The notes below the pieces were generated by a model. It was not told the DNA's origin. It saw nothing but the letters and a program-made list of their open reading frames with translations, and did no database searches. DNA of 16,450 nucleotides from Candidatus Bipolaricaulota bacterium (GTDB lineage Bacteria > Bipolaricaulota > Bipolaricaulia > RBG-16-55-9), in the NCBI GenBank assembly GCA_018609825.1, contig JAHEOA010000144.1, forward strand, positions 1 to 16,450. The letters run 5' to 3'. The translations under genes were made by a program, and so were the position numbers. Positions 15,297 to 16,450 of this stretch are shown here, in pieces (within the stretch, counting starts at the first letter, position 1; each line of letters starts with the position of its first letter).

Positions 15297-16450
15297 ATGT
15301 TGGCAACTCGGCTCAATGGACTGTTCGACCAGGGATGGCAAGCGGTCGCAACCCTTGCTTTGGCATGTTCAGTCATTATCCTCGCCACCGGGGGCGCTTC
15401 CAATCAAGCTGAACTGCCGGTCCACGTAAACCAATCCTCGCCTCAACGCACCTTTGGCGTCGTGTTGGGCGACGTGGACGGCGACGACCGCCCGGACGCC
15501 CTCTTCGCCCACGGCGTCGCGGCCGGCGGGTTTCCCAACAACGTCTGTCTCAATCAATCCAATGATCGACTCTTTCCGACCTGCACGCAACTCAGTTCGG
15601 ATCGCTTCCTGAGCGGCGAGGTGGAGCTAGGCGACGTCGACGGCGATGACGATCTGGATGCCGTGATCGCCAACAACGGTGAGACGAGCCGCGGCGCACC
15701 CAACCAGGTCTGTTTTAACGACGACGGCTTCCCGAAGGACGAGGCCTGCACCGATGTCACCGAGCCGAAGGCCACACTGGATGCGGCGCTTGGTGATCTC
15801 GACGGTGATGGGGATCTGGACGTCGTGTTCGCCAACTCCGATGAGGAGGCGATTTCAGGCGGAGGTGCTGCCAACATCGTCTGTCTCAATCGACAGTCGG
15901 GCGATGACGTCGAGTGCCAGCCCATCAGCAGCGACACCCAGGAGACGATCGGCGCGGCCCTAGGCGATGTCGACGGGGACGGCGATCTCGACGCCGTCTT
16001 CGCCAATCGGACCGAGCACAACGCCGTCTGCTTCAACGATGACGGTTTCGAGCGCGATAAACCCTGCCGAAAGATCGCCTCGGCCGAGAACGGCAGCCGC
16101 GGAATCGCGCTCGGAGACATCGACAAAGATGGCGATATCGATGCGGTCTTTGCCAACGGCGAGCCGAACTGGACCAATACGGTCTGCCTCAACGACGGCG
16201 GCTTCGCGGAGCGCGAACCGTGCGAGCCCATCGGTCCGAACAACAATCAGAGCTTCCGCGTGGCGCTCGGCGACGTCGATGACGACGGGGACCTCGACGC
16301 GGTCTTCGCCAACGGCGGCTTCAGCCAACTGCCCAACACCGTCTGTGGCAACCAAGACGGATCGTTCGATCCCGAGCGTCCGTGCGAATCGATCGGCCCT
16401 CAACCGCGTGACAGCCGCGATGTGGCGCTCGGGGATCTGGAGGGAGACGG
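15297..16450 (+). CDS. FG-GAP/VCBS repeat extracellular protein (3' truncated)
   Basis: The frame runs open from ATG 15297 to the window end (384 full codons). GGGGATGG / GGAGG just upstream is the ribosome site. Residues ~14-40 are a signal peptide or anchor (QAVATLALACSVIILATGGAS). Then come seven FG-GAP-type repeats, the last cut by the edge, each starting LGD-(V/L/I)-D-x-D-x-D-x-D-(A/V)-(V/L)-x-A-(N/H). They begin at 15465, 15627, 15789, 15960, 16110, 16266 and 16428, so the period is 50-57 residues. The Asp-rich loop is the Ca2+-binding loop of integrin-alpha-like beta-propellers. Each of the first six repeats also carries a V-C-x-N then C pair, unusual for the family. The protein is probably a secreted or surface propeller for adhesion or binding. 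Its partner and C-terminal anchor are outside the window. Confidence 0.88.
   Translation, partial: MLATRLNGLFDQGWQAVATLALACSVIILATGGASNQAELPVHVNQSSPQRTFGVVLGDVDGDDRPDALFAHGVAAGGFPNNVCLNQSNDRLFPTCTQLSSDRFLSGEVELGDVDGDDDLDAVIANNGETSRGAPNQVCFNDDGFPKDEACTDVTEPKATLDAALGDLDGDGDLDVVFANSDEEAISGGGAANIVCLNRQSGDDVECQPISSDTQETIGAALGDVDGDGDLDAVFANRTEHNAVCFNDDGFERDKPCRKIASAENGSRGIALGDIDKDGDIDAVFANGEPNWTNTVCLNDGGFAEREPCEPIGPNNNQSFRVALGDVDDDGDLDAVFANGGFSQLPNTVCGNQDGSFDPERPCESIGPQPRDSRDVALGDLEGD
15465..16450 (+). repeat. Seven internal ~160-base repeats within the FG-GAP gene
   Basis: The Asp-rich repeat starts recur at spacings of 162, 162, 171, 150, 156 and 162 bases. Strong matches at DNA level are limited to the GGCGA(C/T)GT(C/G)GACGG core, which suggests old rather than recent duplication. 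The array continues past the right edge. Confidence 0.8.

Noticed and set aside
15554..16246. 230-residue minus-strand frame with repeated 'LAKTASxSPS' segments
   Set aside because: The periodicity is simply the FG-GAP repeats read on the other strand.

Overview
This is a GC-rich bacterial chromosome segment with densely packed short operons on both strands and ordinary housekeeping genes. It has no rRNA, tRNA, CRISPR array, integrase or transposase that I can see. The phylum cannot be fixed from this sequence. Possible leaderless promoters, a YitT-family protein and a DUF2905 protein would fit Chloroflexota, but a possible secreted beta-barrel and a TruD enzyme also occur in diderm groups. 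I treat it as an uncultivated free-living bacterium of unknown phylum.

Layout. Bases 1-461 hold the 3' end of a gene for a BACON-like extracellular protein. A strong hairpin, an operator-like dyad and a small signal-peptide membrane protein (672-1046) follow. A HAD-IIA phosphatase (minus strand) is divergent from truD (plus strand). Then comes a compact three-gene plus-strand operon: a MacB/LolD-type ATPase, a long FtsX-type permease and a secreted AttH/CrtC-like lipocalin protein. This looks like an envelope or lipid export unit of the AttEFGH kind. A YitT-family membrane protein follows, convergent with a small minus-strand SH3-like protein. Bases 8877-10658 carry a small Hfq/LSm-like protein that overlaps a secreted, possibly beta-barrel protein by ATGA, then a nucleoside hydrolase. 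A DUF2905 membrane protein (minus) and a P-loop adenylate-kinase-like protein (plus) are divergent. Bases 11542-14684 are a minus-strand operon: serC, an SLC13/DASS transporter and a secreted hypothetical protein. A 612-base non-coding stretch (14685-15296) holds the serC promoter, a degenerate 9-mer repeat, and a 137-base element bounded by long inverted repeats. The window ends inside an FG-GAP/VCBS repeat protein that runs off the 3' end.

How the genes work together. The ATPase, permease and AttH-like protein are almost certainly one machine: ATP-driven extraction or export in the membrane plus a secreted lipocalin-like partner. SerC and the dicarboxylate-type transporter may be linked through 2-oxoglutarate/glutamate, but that is inference. 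The Hfq-like gene is the least expected item. Its overlap with a secreted-protein gene suggests translational coupling and makes it the best candidate for an undescribed unit. Three plus-strand genes (truD, the yitT-like gene and the P-loop kinase gene) have a -10-like hexamer exactly 9 bases before the start codon, which suggests leaderless or near-leaderless mRNAs.
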